A DNA stretch of 64,000 nucleotides from contig NZ_JABVCF010000009.1 in the NCBI RefSeq assembly GCF_014595955.1, positions 62,001-126,000 on the forward strand, written 5' to 3'. The position numbers and the translations under genes are program-made. The notes under the pieces were generated by a model that searched no databases, was not told the origin of the DNA, and saw only the letters and a list, made by a program, of their open reading frames with translations. The DNA is from Pseudaminobacter soli (ex Zhang et al. 2022) (lineage in GTDB: Bacteria > Pseudomonadota > Alphaproteobacteria > Rhizobiales > Rhizobiaceae). Positions within the stretch are counted from its first letter, which is position 1, and each line of letters begins with the position of its first letter. Below are positions 49,903 to 59,027 of this stretch, piece by piece.

Positions 49903-51453
49903 CTACGACGCGATCCTGTCGGAGCGGCCCGTCTCGGGATCGATCCCGTATTCCTTGAGCTTCCTGTAGAGCGTGGAGCGCCCGATGCCGAGACGCCGTG
50001 CGACCTCGCTCATCTGGCCGCTGTAATGCTCGATGGCCATGAGGATCATGTCGTACTCGACTTCCGAGAGGGGCCGGACCTCCCCTTGCTCGTCCAGGGC
50101 TCTGAGCGTTCCGCCAGATGAAGGCTCGACCGTGTTCGCCGGGAATTGCGCATTGGCGAACTGCGTTTCCTGCTCGTCCTCTGGCGAGAACTCCCGCGCG
50201 AAATCGGCTTCCGTTGCACCAGGCTCATAGCGGTTGAAGGCGGCCCGGTCCAGATCCACTGTCCCTTCTACCTGCGCCCTGATCTGTGGAAACTCGTCTT
50301 CGGTGAGGGTATTTCCTTCGCAAAGCACGACGGCGCGAAAGAGGGCGTTTTCGAGCTGGCGGATGTTGCCGGGCCAGTCGTAGGCCTCCAGCATCGCCAG
50401 CGCACGCGGCGAAATACCCTTCACCCGCCCCTTGGTCTCGGAGGCGGAGAAGCGGGAAAGAAAGTGCCGGACCAGCGGCTCGATGTCCTCCCGGCGATTG
50501 CGCAGGGGCGGCACGATGATCGGGTAGACGCTAAGCCTGTAGAACAGGTCCTCGCGGAAGAGGCCATCCCTGACCCGCTGCAGGAGATCGCGATGGGTCG
50601 CCGAGATAAGGCGGATATCGACCTTGACCGTCGACCGTCCGCCGACCGGATCGACCTCGCCGTTCTGCACGGCGCGCAGGAGTTTCACCTGCACGTCGGG
50701 CGCGAGATCGCCCACCTCGTCGAGGAAGAGCGTACCGCCATTCGCCTCCACGAACTTGCCTGCGTGCTTCTCGGTCGCCCCGGTGAATGAGCCCTTCTCG
50801 TGCCCGAACAGGATGGATTCGACCAGGTTCTCCGGGATGGCGCCGCAGTTGACCGTCACGAACGGTTTTGAGGCGCGCTCGCCGCTGCCCTGGATGGCGC
50901 GGGCGACCATCTCCTTGCCCACCCCCGATTCGCCCTCGACGAGGATGGGGATGTTCGAGGCGGTCGCCTTGCGGGCCAGAGAGAGCGTCCGCTCCATCGC
51001 CGCGCTGCGCGTGATGATGTCGCGGAAGCCGAGCGGGCCGGCGGCCTGTCGCACCGTGCGCCGGGCTTCACCGCCCCGGGATTCTACCTTCAGCGCATTC
51101 GCGATCGCGGTCTTCAGCCGCTCCGGCGAGGCCGGCTTGACGACGAAATCGAACGCGCCGGCCCGCATGGCCGCCACCACGGTGTCGATGCCGCCCTGGG
51201 AGGTCTGCACGATGACCGGCAGCTCCAGCCCGCGCTCGGCCATGCCCTTCAGCACGCCCAAACCGTCCACACCCGGCATGACGAGGTCGAGGATGACCAG
51301 CGAGATGTCGCCCCCTTCGGGACCGTCCAGCACCGCTAGTGCAGTTGCCCCGTCGTGGGCAGCGACTGGATCGTAGCCGAAGCGCCGTACGGCCGCGTCG
51401 AGAAGCCGCCGCTGGACCGGATCATCGTCGACAAGGAGGATGCGCGCCGCCAT
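49903..51453 (-). CDS. Sigma-54-dependent response regulator (NtrC family)
   Basis: The 516-residue product has a receiver domain (DDD at 9-11, phosphoacceptor D56 in LVILDLVMPG). The AAA+ domain has Walker A GESGVGKEMVARAIQGSGER, sigma-54 contact loop GSFTGATEKHAGKF, and Walker B GGTLFLDEVGDLAP. A Fis-type HTH closes it (EVARRLGIGRSTLYRKLKEY). The contact loop reads GSFTGA rather than the usual GAFTGA, a known tolerated variant. No kinase gene adjoins it. A long linker of about 80 residues separates the AAA+ domain from the HTH. Confidence 0.94.
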   Translation of the reverse strand: MAARILLVDDDPVQRRLLDAAVRRFGYDPVAAHDGATALAVLDGPEGGDISLVILDLVMPGVDGLGVLKGMAERGLELPVIVQTSQGGIDTVVAAMRAGAFDFVVKPASPERLKTAIANALKVESRGGEARRTVRQAAGPLGFRDIITRSAAMERTLSLARKATASNIPILVEGESGVGKEMVARAIQGSGERASKPFVTVNCGAIPENLVESILFGHEKGSFTGATEKHAGKFVEANGGTLFLDEVGDLAPDVQVKLLRAVQNGEVDPVGGRSTVKVDIRLISATHRDLLQRVRDGLFREDLFYRLSVYPIIVPPLRNRREDIEPLVRHFLSRFSASETKGRVKGISPRALAMLEAYDWPGNIRQLENALFRAVVLCEGNTLTEDEFPQIRAQVEGTVDLDRAAFNRYEPGATEADFAREFSPEDEQETQFANAQFPANTVEPSSGGTLRALDEQGEVRPLSEVEYDMILMAIEHYSGQMSEVARRLGIGRSTLYRKLKEYGIDPETGRSDRIAS

Positions 51454-51637
51454 GGCCGTTTGACAAACCCCGGGACCCTTCTGGCCATGAATGCCGTGTG
51501 GATGATAGTGGCAGCGGACCTAAATAAGCGTTTAAGTGCGTGGTCCAATTTTCGCGGACTGCCGCGATTGCATGCAAGGATTGGGCGGCGCAGGAACCCG
51601 CCATCCTGGCGCCAGCGTTGAATGGAAAGGAAGTGCG

Positions 51638-53476
51638 ATGGGATCGTTTCCAGGAGGGACTGCCCATGCGGCAGTTGCTGCGGCCGCCGGTTCGGCGCCG
51701 AGCGGCGAACTGCCGGAGTGGGACCTCACCGATCTCTATTCCGACATGGACAGTCCCGAGCTTAAGCGGGATCTCGCGCTTGCCGCCGAACAGGCGATCG
51801 CGTTCGAGAAGCGCTGGAAGGGAACCCTGGCATCGGAGGCTGCGGCCGGATCAGCCAGCCGGCTCGGCGAGGCCCTGCAGGACTACGAGGCGCTCGAGGA
51901 ACTGATGGGGCGCATCGCGTCCTATGCCGGCCTGCTCTATTCCGGCAACACCGCCGATCCGCAGCGCGCAAAACTCTATGGCGACGTGCAGGAGAAGATC
52001 ACTGACGCCAGTTCGCACCTTCTCTTCTTCGCGCTGGAACTGAACCATATCGACGACGAACTGGTCGCCTCCGCGCTCGAAGCTGACCTCGCCTTCGGCC
52101 ACTATCGGCCCTGGGTGCTCGATCTCAGGAAGGACAAGCCCTACCAACTGGAGGACCGGATCGAGCAGCTATTCCACGAAAAATCGGTTACCGGCCGCGG
52201 CGCCTGGAACAGGCTCTTCGACGAGACGATGACCTCGCTGCGGTACAAGGTCGACGGCGAGGAACTGACGCTCGAGCCTACTCTCAACAGGCTGCAGGAC
52301 CCCGACCCAAATGTGCGGCAGACCGCAGCCGAGGCACTGGCCGCGACCTTCAAGGACAACCTGCGCACCTTCACGCTGATCACCAACACGCTCGCCAAGG
52401 ACAAGGAGATCTCCGACCGCTGGCGCGGTTTCCAGGACATCGCCGACTCGCGCCATCTCGCCAACCGGGTCGAGCGCGAAGTAGTGGACGCGCTCGCCGC
52501 CGCGGTACACGACGCCTATCCGCGCCTGTCGCATCGCTATTATGCGATGAAGGCCCGATGGCTCGGCATGGAGCGCATGAACCATTGGGATCGCAACGCG
52601 CCCCTGCCGGAAACGCCGCAGGCGACCATCGGGTGGGACGAGGCGAAGCGAACCGTGCTGTCCGCCTACAATAGTTTCTCGCCTGACATGGCCGACATCG
52701 CCCGGACCTTCTTCGACCGCAGGTGGATCGACGCGCCGGTCAGGCCCGGTAAGGCGCCGGGCGCCTTCGCGCATCCGACGGTGCCGTCGGCCCATCCTTA
52801 CGTGCTGCTGAACTACATGGGCAAGCCGCGCGACGTGATGACTCTGGCGCATGAGCTCGGTCATGGTGTGCATCAGGTGCTGGCCGCATCGCAGGGCGCG
52901 CTGATGGCCTCGACGCCCCTCACTCTGGCGGAGACGGCATCGGTCTTCGGCGAGATGCTCACCTTCCGCTCGATGCTCGACCAGACCACCGACCCGCGCG
53001 AACGCAAGGCGATGCTCGCCCAGAAGGTGGAGGACATGATCAATACGGTCGTCCGCCAGATCGCCTTCTACGAGTTCGAGCGGAAGGTGCACACCGAGCG
53101 CCGCAACGGCGAGCTGACAGCCGACCGGCTCGGCCAGTTCTGGCTCGAAGTCCAGAAGGAGAGCCTTGGCGACGCGATCGTGCTGCGCGAGGGATACGAG
53201 ACGTTCTGGACCTATATCCCTCACTTCATCCATTCGCCCTTCTACGTTTACGCCTACGCCTTCGGCGACTGTCTGGTGAACTCGCTGTTTGCCGTGTATC
53301 AGGGCGCCGAAACGGGCTTTCAGGAAAAGTACTTCGACATGCTGCGGGCAGGCGGGACAAAGCATCATTCGGAACTTCTTGCGCCTTTCGGCCTGGATGC
53401 GTCGGACCCAGCCTTCTGGCAGAAGGGACTCTCGGTCATCTCCGGTCTGATCGACGAACTCGAAAGTCTCGACTGA
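51638..53476 (+). CDS. pepF: M3-family oligoendopeptidase F
   Basis: The 612-residue cytosolic zinc peptidase digests short peptides. The start at 51638 follows GGAAAGGAAG. The active site is VMTLAHELGHGVHQVLAASQ, with the third ligand Glu in STPLTLAETASVFGEMLTFR. The C-terminal region (YVYAYAFGDCLVNSLFAVYQ) is typical of the family. It is divergent from the sigma-54 regulator. Confidence 0.93.
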   Translation: MGSFPGGTAHAAVAAAAGSAPSGELPEWDLTDLYSDMDSPELKRDLALAAEQAIAFEKRWKGTLASEAAAGSASRLGEALQDYEALEELMGRIASYAGLLYSGNTADPQRAKLYGDVQEKITDASSHLLFFALELNHIDDELVASALEADLAFGHYRPWVLDLRKDKPYQLEDRIEQLFHEKSVTGRGAWNRLFDETMTSLRYKVDGEELTLEPTLNRLQDPDPNVRQTAAEALAATFKDNLRTFTLITNTLAKDKEISDRWRGFQDIADSRHLANRVEREVVDALAAAVHDAYPRLSHRYYAMKARWLGMERMNHWDRNAPLPETPQATIGWDEAKRTVLSAYNSFSPDMADIARTFFDRRWIDAPVRPGKAPGAFAHPTVPSAHPYVLLNYMGKPRDVMTLAHELGHGVHQVLAASQGALMASTPLTLAETASVFGEMLTFRSMLDQTTDPRERKAMLAQKVEDMINTVVRQIAFYEFERKVHTERRNGELTADRLGQFWLEVQKESLGDAIVLREGYETFWTYIPHFIHSPFYVYAYAFGDCLVNSLFAVYQGAETGFQEKYFDMLRAGGTKHHSELLAPFGLDASDPAFWQKGLSVISGLIDELESLD

Positions 53477-53521
53477 CCAACTTTTGGCTGACGGCAACAG
53501 ATTGCAGCCGCGTGTACTGAC

Positions 53522-54670
53522 GTGACCTCAGATCCATTCGTCCTCTTCCGCGACGATCCCGCGGGCCGTGACGTGCTGTTCGAACGGCCGAGCGAGATCA
53601 TCGCGGCCGAGACGGCGCCTGACTTCGCTGCGGCTCTCGAACGAGCGGAGATTGCGCGTCGGCGCGGCAAATGGCTGGCCGGCTATCTCTCCTACGAGGC
53701 CGGCTACCTGCTCGAGCCGAAGCTAGCCCCGATCATGCCGGAGGGGCGGCGCGCCCCTTTGATCTGTCTCGGCGTGTTCGATGCTCCTTCGGACCGGCTG
53801 CCGGAACGCGCGCTTGCAACGCCTACCAACGGCCCGATCTTCGACGCGCGCGCCGCCTGGAGATTCGAGGACTACGCGCCGCGGTTCGAGCGGCTGCATG
53901 GGCATCTTCGTGCAGGCGACTGCTATCAGGGTAACCTGACCTTTCCCATCCATGCGCATTGGTCCGGTGACCCGCTCGCCGCCTTCGAGGCGCTCACCGC
54001 CCGCCAGCCGGTGAAATACGGGGCACTGGTTCAACTCAGCCAGCCGGTGGTGCTGTCGCGTTCGCCCGAACTCTTCTTCCAGGTCGACCAGGAGGGCTGG
54101 ATCGAGACCCATCCAATGAAAGGGACAGCGCGGCGCGGCTCCACCGAGGCCGAGGATCGCCAACTCAGAGAGGAACTGCGCAACGATCCCAAGAACCAGG
54201 CCGAAAACCGCATGATCGTCGACCTGCTGCGCAACGACATCTCGCTGATCAGCGAGGTCGGCACCCTCGACGTGCCCGAACTGTTCAGGATCGAGACGTA
54301 TCCCACCGTGCATCAGATGGTGAGCCGGGTCCGGGCCAAGCTCCTGCCTGACCGGACGATCCGCGACATCTTCGCGGCGCTGTTCCCTTGCGGCTCGATC
54401 ACCGGCGCGCCGAAGATCCGCGCGATGGAGATCCTGCGGGAACTGGAAGGCACGCCGCGCGACGTCTATTGCGGCGCGATCGGATGGATCTCGCCCGGCG
54501 GGCCGATGCGGTTCTCGGTGGCGATCCGCACCATCTCGCTCTTCCCGAATGGCGAAGCCGTCTACAATGTCGGCGGCGGGATTGTGTTCGATTCCAATGT
54601 CGAGGCGGAATATCAGGAATGTCTTCTCAAGGCTCGCTTCGCGACGGGGACGGTCCCGGCTTCGGACTGA
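53522..54670 (+). CDS. pabB: Aminodeoxychorismate synthase component I
   Basis: PabB makes 4-amino-4-deoxychorismate for folate synthesis. The 382-residue product starts at GTG. It shows the chorismate-binding family motifs: THPMKGTARRGSTEAEDRQL, NRMIVDLLRNDISLI, TVHQMVSRVRAKL, FPCGSITGAPKIRAMEILRE and YNVGGGIVFDSNVEAEYQEC. It overlaps pabC by 52 bases in another frame. The glutaminase subunit gene is not in the window. Confidence 0.93.
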   Translation: MTSDPFVLFRDDPAGRDVLFERPSEIIAAETAPDFAAALERAEIARRRGKWLAGYLSYEAGYLLEPKLAPIMPEGRRAPLICLGVFDAPSDRLPERALATPTNGPIFDARAAWRFEDYAPRFERLHGHLRAGDCYQGNLTFPIHAHWSGDPLAAFEALTARQPVKYGALVQLSQPVVLSRSPELFFQVDQEGWIETHPMKGTARRGSTEAEDRQLREELRNDPKNQAENRMIVDLLRNDISLISEVGTLDVPELFRIETYPTVHQMVSRVRAKLLPDRTIRDIFAALFPCGSITGAPKIRAMEILRELEGTPRDVYCGAIGWISPGGPMRFSVAIRTISLFPNGEAVYNVGGGIVFDSNVEAEYQECLLKARFATGTVPASD

Positions 54671-55284
54671 TCGAGACCATGCGGTGGGAACCCGAGCAGG
54701 GTTTCATCCGCTTGCCCCGGCACCTTGGCCGCCTTGCCCAATCGGCGGCCGAACTCGGGCTCCGCTGCGATCTTGCCAAAGTCGAACGCGAACTGGCGAA
54801 GGTATCAGGCGCATTGCCCTTGCGGGTGCGCCTCGTACTCTCCCCCGATGGCCTTCCCTCCGTGACCACCCAGCCATTCCAGCCGCTTCCGGAGGGCGTG
54901 GTGTGGCGCCTTGGGATAGCGAACGCGCGCCTCAACTCCGCCGACCCGCTGCTGAGGCACAAGACCACTCGTCGCGACACGTATCAGCAGGCGCGTTCGG
55001 AGTTCACGCCGGCCGAGGCGGATGAGGTCATCCTGCTCAACGAGCGGGATGAAGTCTGCGAAGGCACCATCACCAACGTTTTCGTCGATCCCGGCGACGG
55101 CGGACCGCTGCTCACCCCGGCTCTCTCTTGCGGCCTGCTGGCGGGTGTGCTGCGTGGCGAGCTTCTCGACGAAAGCGCCGCGCGCGAGGCCACTCTCTTT
55201 CTCGCCGACCTCGAAGGCGCCAAGGCGATCTTCGTCGGCAATTCCTTGCGAGGGCTGATCCCCGCCGAACTCGCACCTCATTGA
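54619..55284 (+). CDS. pabC: Aminodeoxychorismate lyase-like class IV aminotransferase
   Basis: PabC releases pyruvate from aminodeoxychorismate to give p-aminobenzoate. The 221-residue fold-IV PLP protein has LLRHKTTRRDTYQQARSE (PLP Lys), EVILLNERDEVCEGTITNVF and SCGLLAGVLRGELLD. Its ATG lies inside the pabB end, and GGAATATCAGGA is the likely ribosome site. The overlap and order make the PabB/PabC pairing very likely. Confidence 0.9.
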   Translation: MSSQGSLRDGDGPGFGLIETMRWEPEQGFIRLPRHLGRLAQSAAELGLRCDLAKVERELAKVSGALPLRVRLVLSPDGLPSVTTQPFQPLPEGVVWRLGIANARLNSADPLLRHKTTRRDTYQQARSEFTPAEADEVILLNERDEVCEGTITNVFVDPGDGGPLLTPALSCGLLAGVLRGELLDESAAREATLFLADLEGAKAIFVGNSLRGLIPAELAPH

Positions 55285-55335
55285 CCCCGGGCGCGTCCCC
55301 TCATACCTTCTGGTAAAGCTGTATGGGACGTCCTG

Positions 55336-55622
55336 ATGGCAGCCAGCGAAACATTGACGGTGACCATCCCCTCCGAGACTAGGCGGGAGTTGGAGGAGTA
55401 CGCGCGACAGACCCAGCAATCCAGCGCCTCGGTGATCCAGGAAGCGATCGAGGCGCATCTGGCCGACCGCCGCGCCTTGCGGCGATCGAGGAGGCAGTGG
55501 AAGAGGCCGATAGAACAGGTGAGTTCGTTTCATGGGAGGCCGTCAAGGAGTGGATGAACTCCTGGGGGACCAAGGACGAGATTCCAGTTCCCCAGCCTGA
55601 CATCTTCACCAAGCGCGGATGA
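55336..55622 (+). pseudogene. RHH-type antitoxin, frameshifted
   Basis: The 5' part reads as a ribbon-helix-helix antitoxin (LTVTIPSETRRELEEYARQT, ASVIQEAIEAHLADRRAL). At about 55477-55483 the frame breaks. The shifted frame gives the expected acidic toxin-binding tail (AIEEAVEEADRTGEFVSWEA, VKEWMNSWGTKDEIPVPQPD), stopping at 55620-55622 with the usual ATGA overlap to the toxin. The 287-base span is one base short of whole codons. As read it ends at 55557 with an unrelated basic tail. Confidence 0.8.
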
Positions 55623-55906
55623 AAGTACGGCTTCTGAGGGCGGCGCTGCGCGACCTTCAGGAAGTGCAGGCGTATATCGCGGCAGAGGATCCTGAGGCCG
55701 CGTCTAGAGTGATTGAAAAAATTCAGAAGGCAGTCGATCTGATCGCTGAACGGCCCCAGATTGGCAGACCGGCCTCGCCAGGTAAAATTCGCGAGTGGTC
55801 TGTTCCGCGATTGCCGTACGTCATACCTTACCGCATCTCTGGTGAGTTCGTCTAAATCATCCGAATCTGGCACACTAGCCGTAACCGACCCAAAGAATGG
55901 CAATAG
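55619..55906 (+). pseudogene. parE: ParE/RelE-type toxin, truncated by a nonsense codon
   Basis: The frame encodes a ParE fold (VRLLRAALRDLQEVQAYIAA, RPQIGRPASPGKIREWSVPR, LPYVIPYRISGEFV) and stops at TAA 55853-55855 after 78 residues. Reading on in the same frame gives the normal family end, IIRIWHTSRNRPKEWQ, and a stop at 55904-55906. The intact toxin would be 95 residues. The lost C-terminal strand carries residues usually needed for toxicity. With its frameshifted antitoxin the whole module is decayed. Confidence 0.78.
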
Positions 55907-56841
55907 CAGCACCCCTCCATACGCCCTACGACGGCTCCTCCAAACTCTTCGCAATCGGACTGAAGCCCCTCGACCCAGACACCTGGATCGAGGTCGACCG
56001 TCATTTTGAAAGCTATATCGCCGAAAAGAAGCGGCTCTATGCGGAGATTCCCGAGCGGATCTGCGTCGAGGAGCCGGACACCATCGATGGTCAGCGCGAG
56101 GTGCTGTCCCTCATCGAAAAGCACCTTCAGACGCATGGGGCGCATCTCTTCGGCAGCCCGGACAGACTCACGCATGCCCTTGCGACAACGGAGACTCACG
56201 ATACGAAATCCCCGCTCCGAAAAGCCTCGCTGCTCGTCCAGGAGGATCTCGTCCTGATGCGCAAGGGCGAAGGCGGCTGGCGCCTTGCCGCAGCCTCGCT
56301 GTGCTTCCCCTCCTCGTGGTCGCTGCTGGAGAAATTCGGCAAGCCGCTGCAGGACATTCATCAGCCTGTCCCGGGCTTCGGCCCCGGAACTCGGATGGCC
56401 GAACTGATCAACCGCATGTTCGACAGCCTCAAGGTGGAACAGCCGGTTGAGCGGTGGAACTGGTCGCTTCAGGCCGGCAACGATCTTTACCTACCGCTAT
56501 CCGATGACGAGCGCACTGATCGAGCCCTTACCCGGCCCTCGAAATTCCCGGATGGCGACATGGTGGCCCGCGCCTTCATGCGCCTGGAGCGACAGACGCT
56601 GCGCAAGCTTCCGGTTTCGGGGGACATTCTGTTCACGATCAGGATTCATCTCGATCCGCTGTCTACGCTTTCACGCCATCCCGACTGCGCAAAAATCGCC
56701 GAATCCTTTGTCGCCCAGCTTGCTGTGCTTGACGAGGCGCAGCTTGACTACAAGGGACTTACCGCCGACCGCGACCTGCTGATTTCCATCCTGCAGGACA
56801 TGGCCGGCAAGGCGAACGCGCCAAGGGAAATGGCGATATAG
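55897..56841 (+). CDS. DUF3445 heme-dependent oxidative demethylase-like protein
   Basis: The 314-residue product matches DUF3445: WIEVDRHFESYIAEKKRLYA, LVQEDLVLMRKGEGGWRLAA, ASLCFPSSWSLLEKFGKPLQ, IHQPVPGFG, RWNWSLQAGNDLYLP. Members related to HODM oxidase alpha subunit demethylate amines using heme; the substrate here is unknown. The start overlaps the lost end of the toxin gene. Confidence 0.88.
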   Translation: MAIAAPLHTPYDGSSKLFAIGLKPLDPDTWIEVDRHFESYIAEKKRLYAEIPERICVEEPDTIDGQREVLSLIEKHLQTHGAHLFGSPDRLTHALATTETHDTKSPLRKASLLVQEDLVLMRKGEGGWRLAAASLCFPSSWSLLEKFGKPLQDIHQPVPGFGPGTRMAELINRMFDSLKVEQPVERWNWSLQAGNDLYLPLSDDERTDRALTRPSKFPDGDMVARAFMRLERQTLRKLPVSGDILFTIRIHLDPLSTLSRHPDCAKIAESFVAQLAVLDEAQLDYKGLTADRDLLISILQDMAGKANAPREMAI

Positions 56842-56947
56842 GGTCGCCGTCGCCCGATTCAGCTTTATTTCGGTTCTGTTCTGTGATGTTGCACGCGGGC
56901 TCGATCGCTGACGACGAGTTCATGCCTAACGGAGGGACCGATAGAAA

Positions 56948-58393
56948 ATGGTGAGCGGACGATGGCCTGTCCATGGTGAGATAACCGGCCCTGTGGTGAT
57001 GATCGGCTTCGGCTCGATCGGCCGCGGGACCCTTCCCCTGATCGAACGGCATTTCAAGTTCGACAAGTCGCGCATGGTGGTCATTGACCCAAGCGATGCC
57101 GACCGTAAGCTCGTCGACGAGCGCGGCATCAAATTCATGCAAGACGCGATAACCAAGGACAATTATCGGGAACTGCTCACGCCGCTTCTGACGGCCGGCG
57201 GTGGGCAGGGCTTCTGCGTCAATCTTTCGGTCGACACCTCCTCTCTCGATCTGATGAAGCTCTGCCGCGAGCTTGGCGTGCTCTACGTCGACACGGTGGT
57301 CGAACCCTGGCTCGGCTTCTATTTCGACAATGCGGCCGGCAACGAGGCGCGCACCAACTACGCCTTGCGCAGCACGGTTCGCGAAGAAGTCCGCAGGAAT
57401 CCGGGCGGCACCACCGCCGTCAACTGCTGCGGCGCTAATCCGGGCATGGTGTCCTGGTTCGTCAAACGCGCCCTGGTCAATATCGCAACCGACATGGGCT
57501 TGAATTTCGAAGAGCCGATTGCGTCGGACCGCGAAGGCTGGGCCCGGCTGATGCAGCGGGTCGGTGTCAAGGGCATCCACATCGCCGAGCGCGATACGCA
57601 GCGCACCAAGAAGCCGAAGCCGTTCAACGTGTTCTGGAACACCTGGTCGGTCGAAGGTTTCATCGCCGAGGGCCTGCAGCCCGCCGAACTTGGCTGGGGC
57701 ACGCATGAGACCTGGATGCCCGCCAACGCCAAGACACATGAGAAGGGTACCCAGGCTGCGATCTATCTGGAGCAGCCGGGCGCCAACACACGCGTCCGCT
57801 CATGGTGTCCGACACCCGGCCCGCAATACGGGTTCCTGGTCACGCACAACGAGTCCATCTCGATCGCCGACTTCTTCACGGTGCGCGGCAAGGATGGCAA
57901 GGTCGAATACCGTCCGACCTGCCACTACGCCTATCACCCCTGCAACGACGCCGTGCTCTCGCTGCACGAGATGTTCGGCGCCGAGGGCAAGGCCCAGCCC
58001 GTCCAGCACGTCCTTGACGAGAACGAGTTGGTCGACGGCGTCGACGAACTTGGCGTCCTGCTCTACGGCCACAGCAAGAACGCCTACTGGTATGGCTCCC
58101 AACTGTCGCTGGAGGAGGCGCGCCGGCTGGCGCCCTACCAGAACGCCACTGGCCTGCAGGTGACCTCGGCAGTGCTCGCCGGGATGGTCTGGGCGCTGGA
58201 CAATCCGGAGGCAGGCATAGTCGAGACCGACGAGATGGACTACCGGCGCTGCCTTGAGGTGCAGATGCCCTATCTCGGCCCGGTCCACGGCTACTATACG
58301 GAGTGGACGCCGCTCCACGATCGCCCTGGCCTGTTCCCGGAGGACATCGACCAGAACGACCCCTGGCAATTCCGCAACATCCTCGTTCGGTAA
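56948..58393 (+). CDS. hss: Homospermidine synthase
   Basis: HSS makes sym-homospermidine from two putrescines with NAD+ as a prosthetic group. The 481-residue product has the N-terminal Rossmann motif VVMIGFGSIGRGTLPLIERH, VDTVVEPWLGFYFDN, VNCCGANPGMVSWFVKRALV, FNVFWNTWSVEGFIAEGLQP and RPTCHYAYHPCNDAVLSLHE. Putrescine would come from the ornithine decarboxylase at 22542-23675. GGAGGG lies 11 bases before the ATG. Confidence 0.95.
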   Translation: MVSGRWPVHGEITGPVVMIGFGSIGRGTLPLIERHFKFDKSRMVVIDPSDADRKLVDERGIKFMQDAITKDNYRELLTPLLTAGGGQGFCVNLSVDTSSLDLMKLCRELGVLYVDTVVEPWLGFYFDNAAGNEARTNYALRSTVREEVRRNPGGTTAVNCCGANPGMVSWFVKRALVNIATDMGLNFEEPIASDREGWARLMQRVGVKGIHIAERDTQRTKKPKPFNVFWNTWSVEGFIAEGLQPAELGWGTHETWMPANAKTHEKGTQAAIYLEQPGANTRVRSWCPTPGPQYGFLVTHNESISIADFFTVRGKDGKVEYRPTCHYAYHPCNDAVLSLHEMFGAEGKAQPVQHVLDENELVDGVDELGVLLYGHSKNAYWYGSQLSLEEARRLAPYQNATGLQVTSAVLAGMVWALDNPEAGIVETDEMDYRRCLEVQMPYLGPVHGYYTEWTPLHDRPGLFPEDIDQNDPWQFRNILVR

Positions 58394-58415
58394 GCGTTGC
58401 CTTTGACGCAGCCGG

Positions 58416-58448
58416 CTTGCAATCGCCAGGGTTTCAGGCGATTGCAAG
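58416..58448. terminator. Stem-loop between homospermidine synthase and omp10
   Basis: CTTGCAATCGCC (58416-58427) and GGCGATTGCAAG (58437-58448) form a perfect 12-bp stem with a 9-base loop. It lies 22 bases after the hss stop and 29 bases before the omp10 ATG. There is no T-run, so it may end hss or fold in the omp10 leader. Confidence 0.5.
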
Positions 58449-58477
58449 CTGGGCGGACCAAGGAGAGGGATCTGCAC

Positions 58478-58879
58478 ATGGCAAATACGATCAGGCCGTT
58501 GATTTCTGGCACCGTGGTCCTGCTGGCCGCGGCACTTGCGGGCTGCGTCAGCGGCGGGCCTTCCGGCGGTGGCAGGCCGGTGGCGGCGGCGCCAAGCGGC
58601 GTCGAGGGCACATGGATGGATTCGACTGGGGGCGTTTCTACCTTGTCGGGCGGAGTCTTCCAGACAGTCGCCTCCGATACCGGTGAGAAACTCTCAGAAG
58701 GCTCTTACGCGCAGACCTCTGCTAATGCGGTTAGCATAAAGGGGATTTCACTCGCGCGGCAGCGTCGGAACCTGCCGGCCGAAGTTGCATTCAACTGCCT
58801 GCTGGTGGACCCGAACCAACTTAACTGCACGACGTCATCGGGTCAGAACTTGGTACTGAGGCGGCGCGGCGCGGCCTGA
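58478..58879 (+). CDS. omp10: Outer-membrane lipoprotein, Omp10 family
   Basis: The 133-residue product has a lipoprotein signal (VVLLAAALAGC, lipobox LAGC near residue 23). A small beta domain follows (GVEGTWMDSTGGVSTLSGGV, DTGEKLSEGSYAQTSANAVS, VAFNCLLVDPNQLNCTTSSG). The pattern closely matches Brucella Omp10 from memory (EGSW..P.G, FNGGIFET, NEKLAEGNY, LVSPTQLNCTSSAG). AGGAGAGG lies upstream of the ATG. Confidence 0.88.
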   Translation: MANTIRPLISGTVVLLAAALAGCVSGGPSGGGRPVAAAPSGVEGTWMDSTGGVSTLSGGVFQTVASDTGEKLSEGSYAQTSANAVSIKGISLARQRRNLPAEVAFNCLLVDPNQLNCTTSSGQNLVLRRRGAA

Positions 58880-59027
58880 CCGCAGTTCCGGAAGCCATCG
58901 GCACATCTACCCGGCTCCGCGATTCCGCTTGCATCCCGCAAGGCGGCGATGGAACATGCGCGAATGTAAGAAGCGGTCAGGGCGATGCGCGAGAAGCGCA
59001 GGAGAGGGCCGCAGAGGGGAGAAATCC

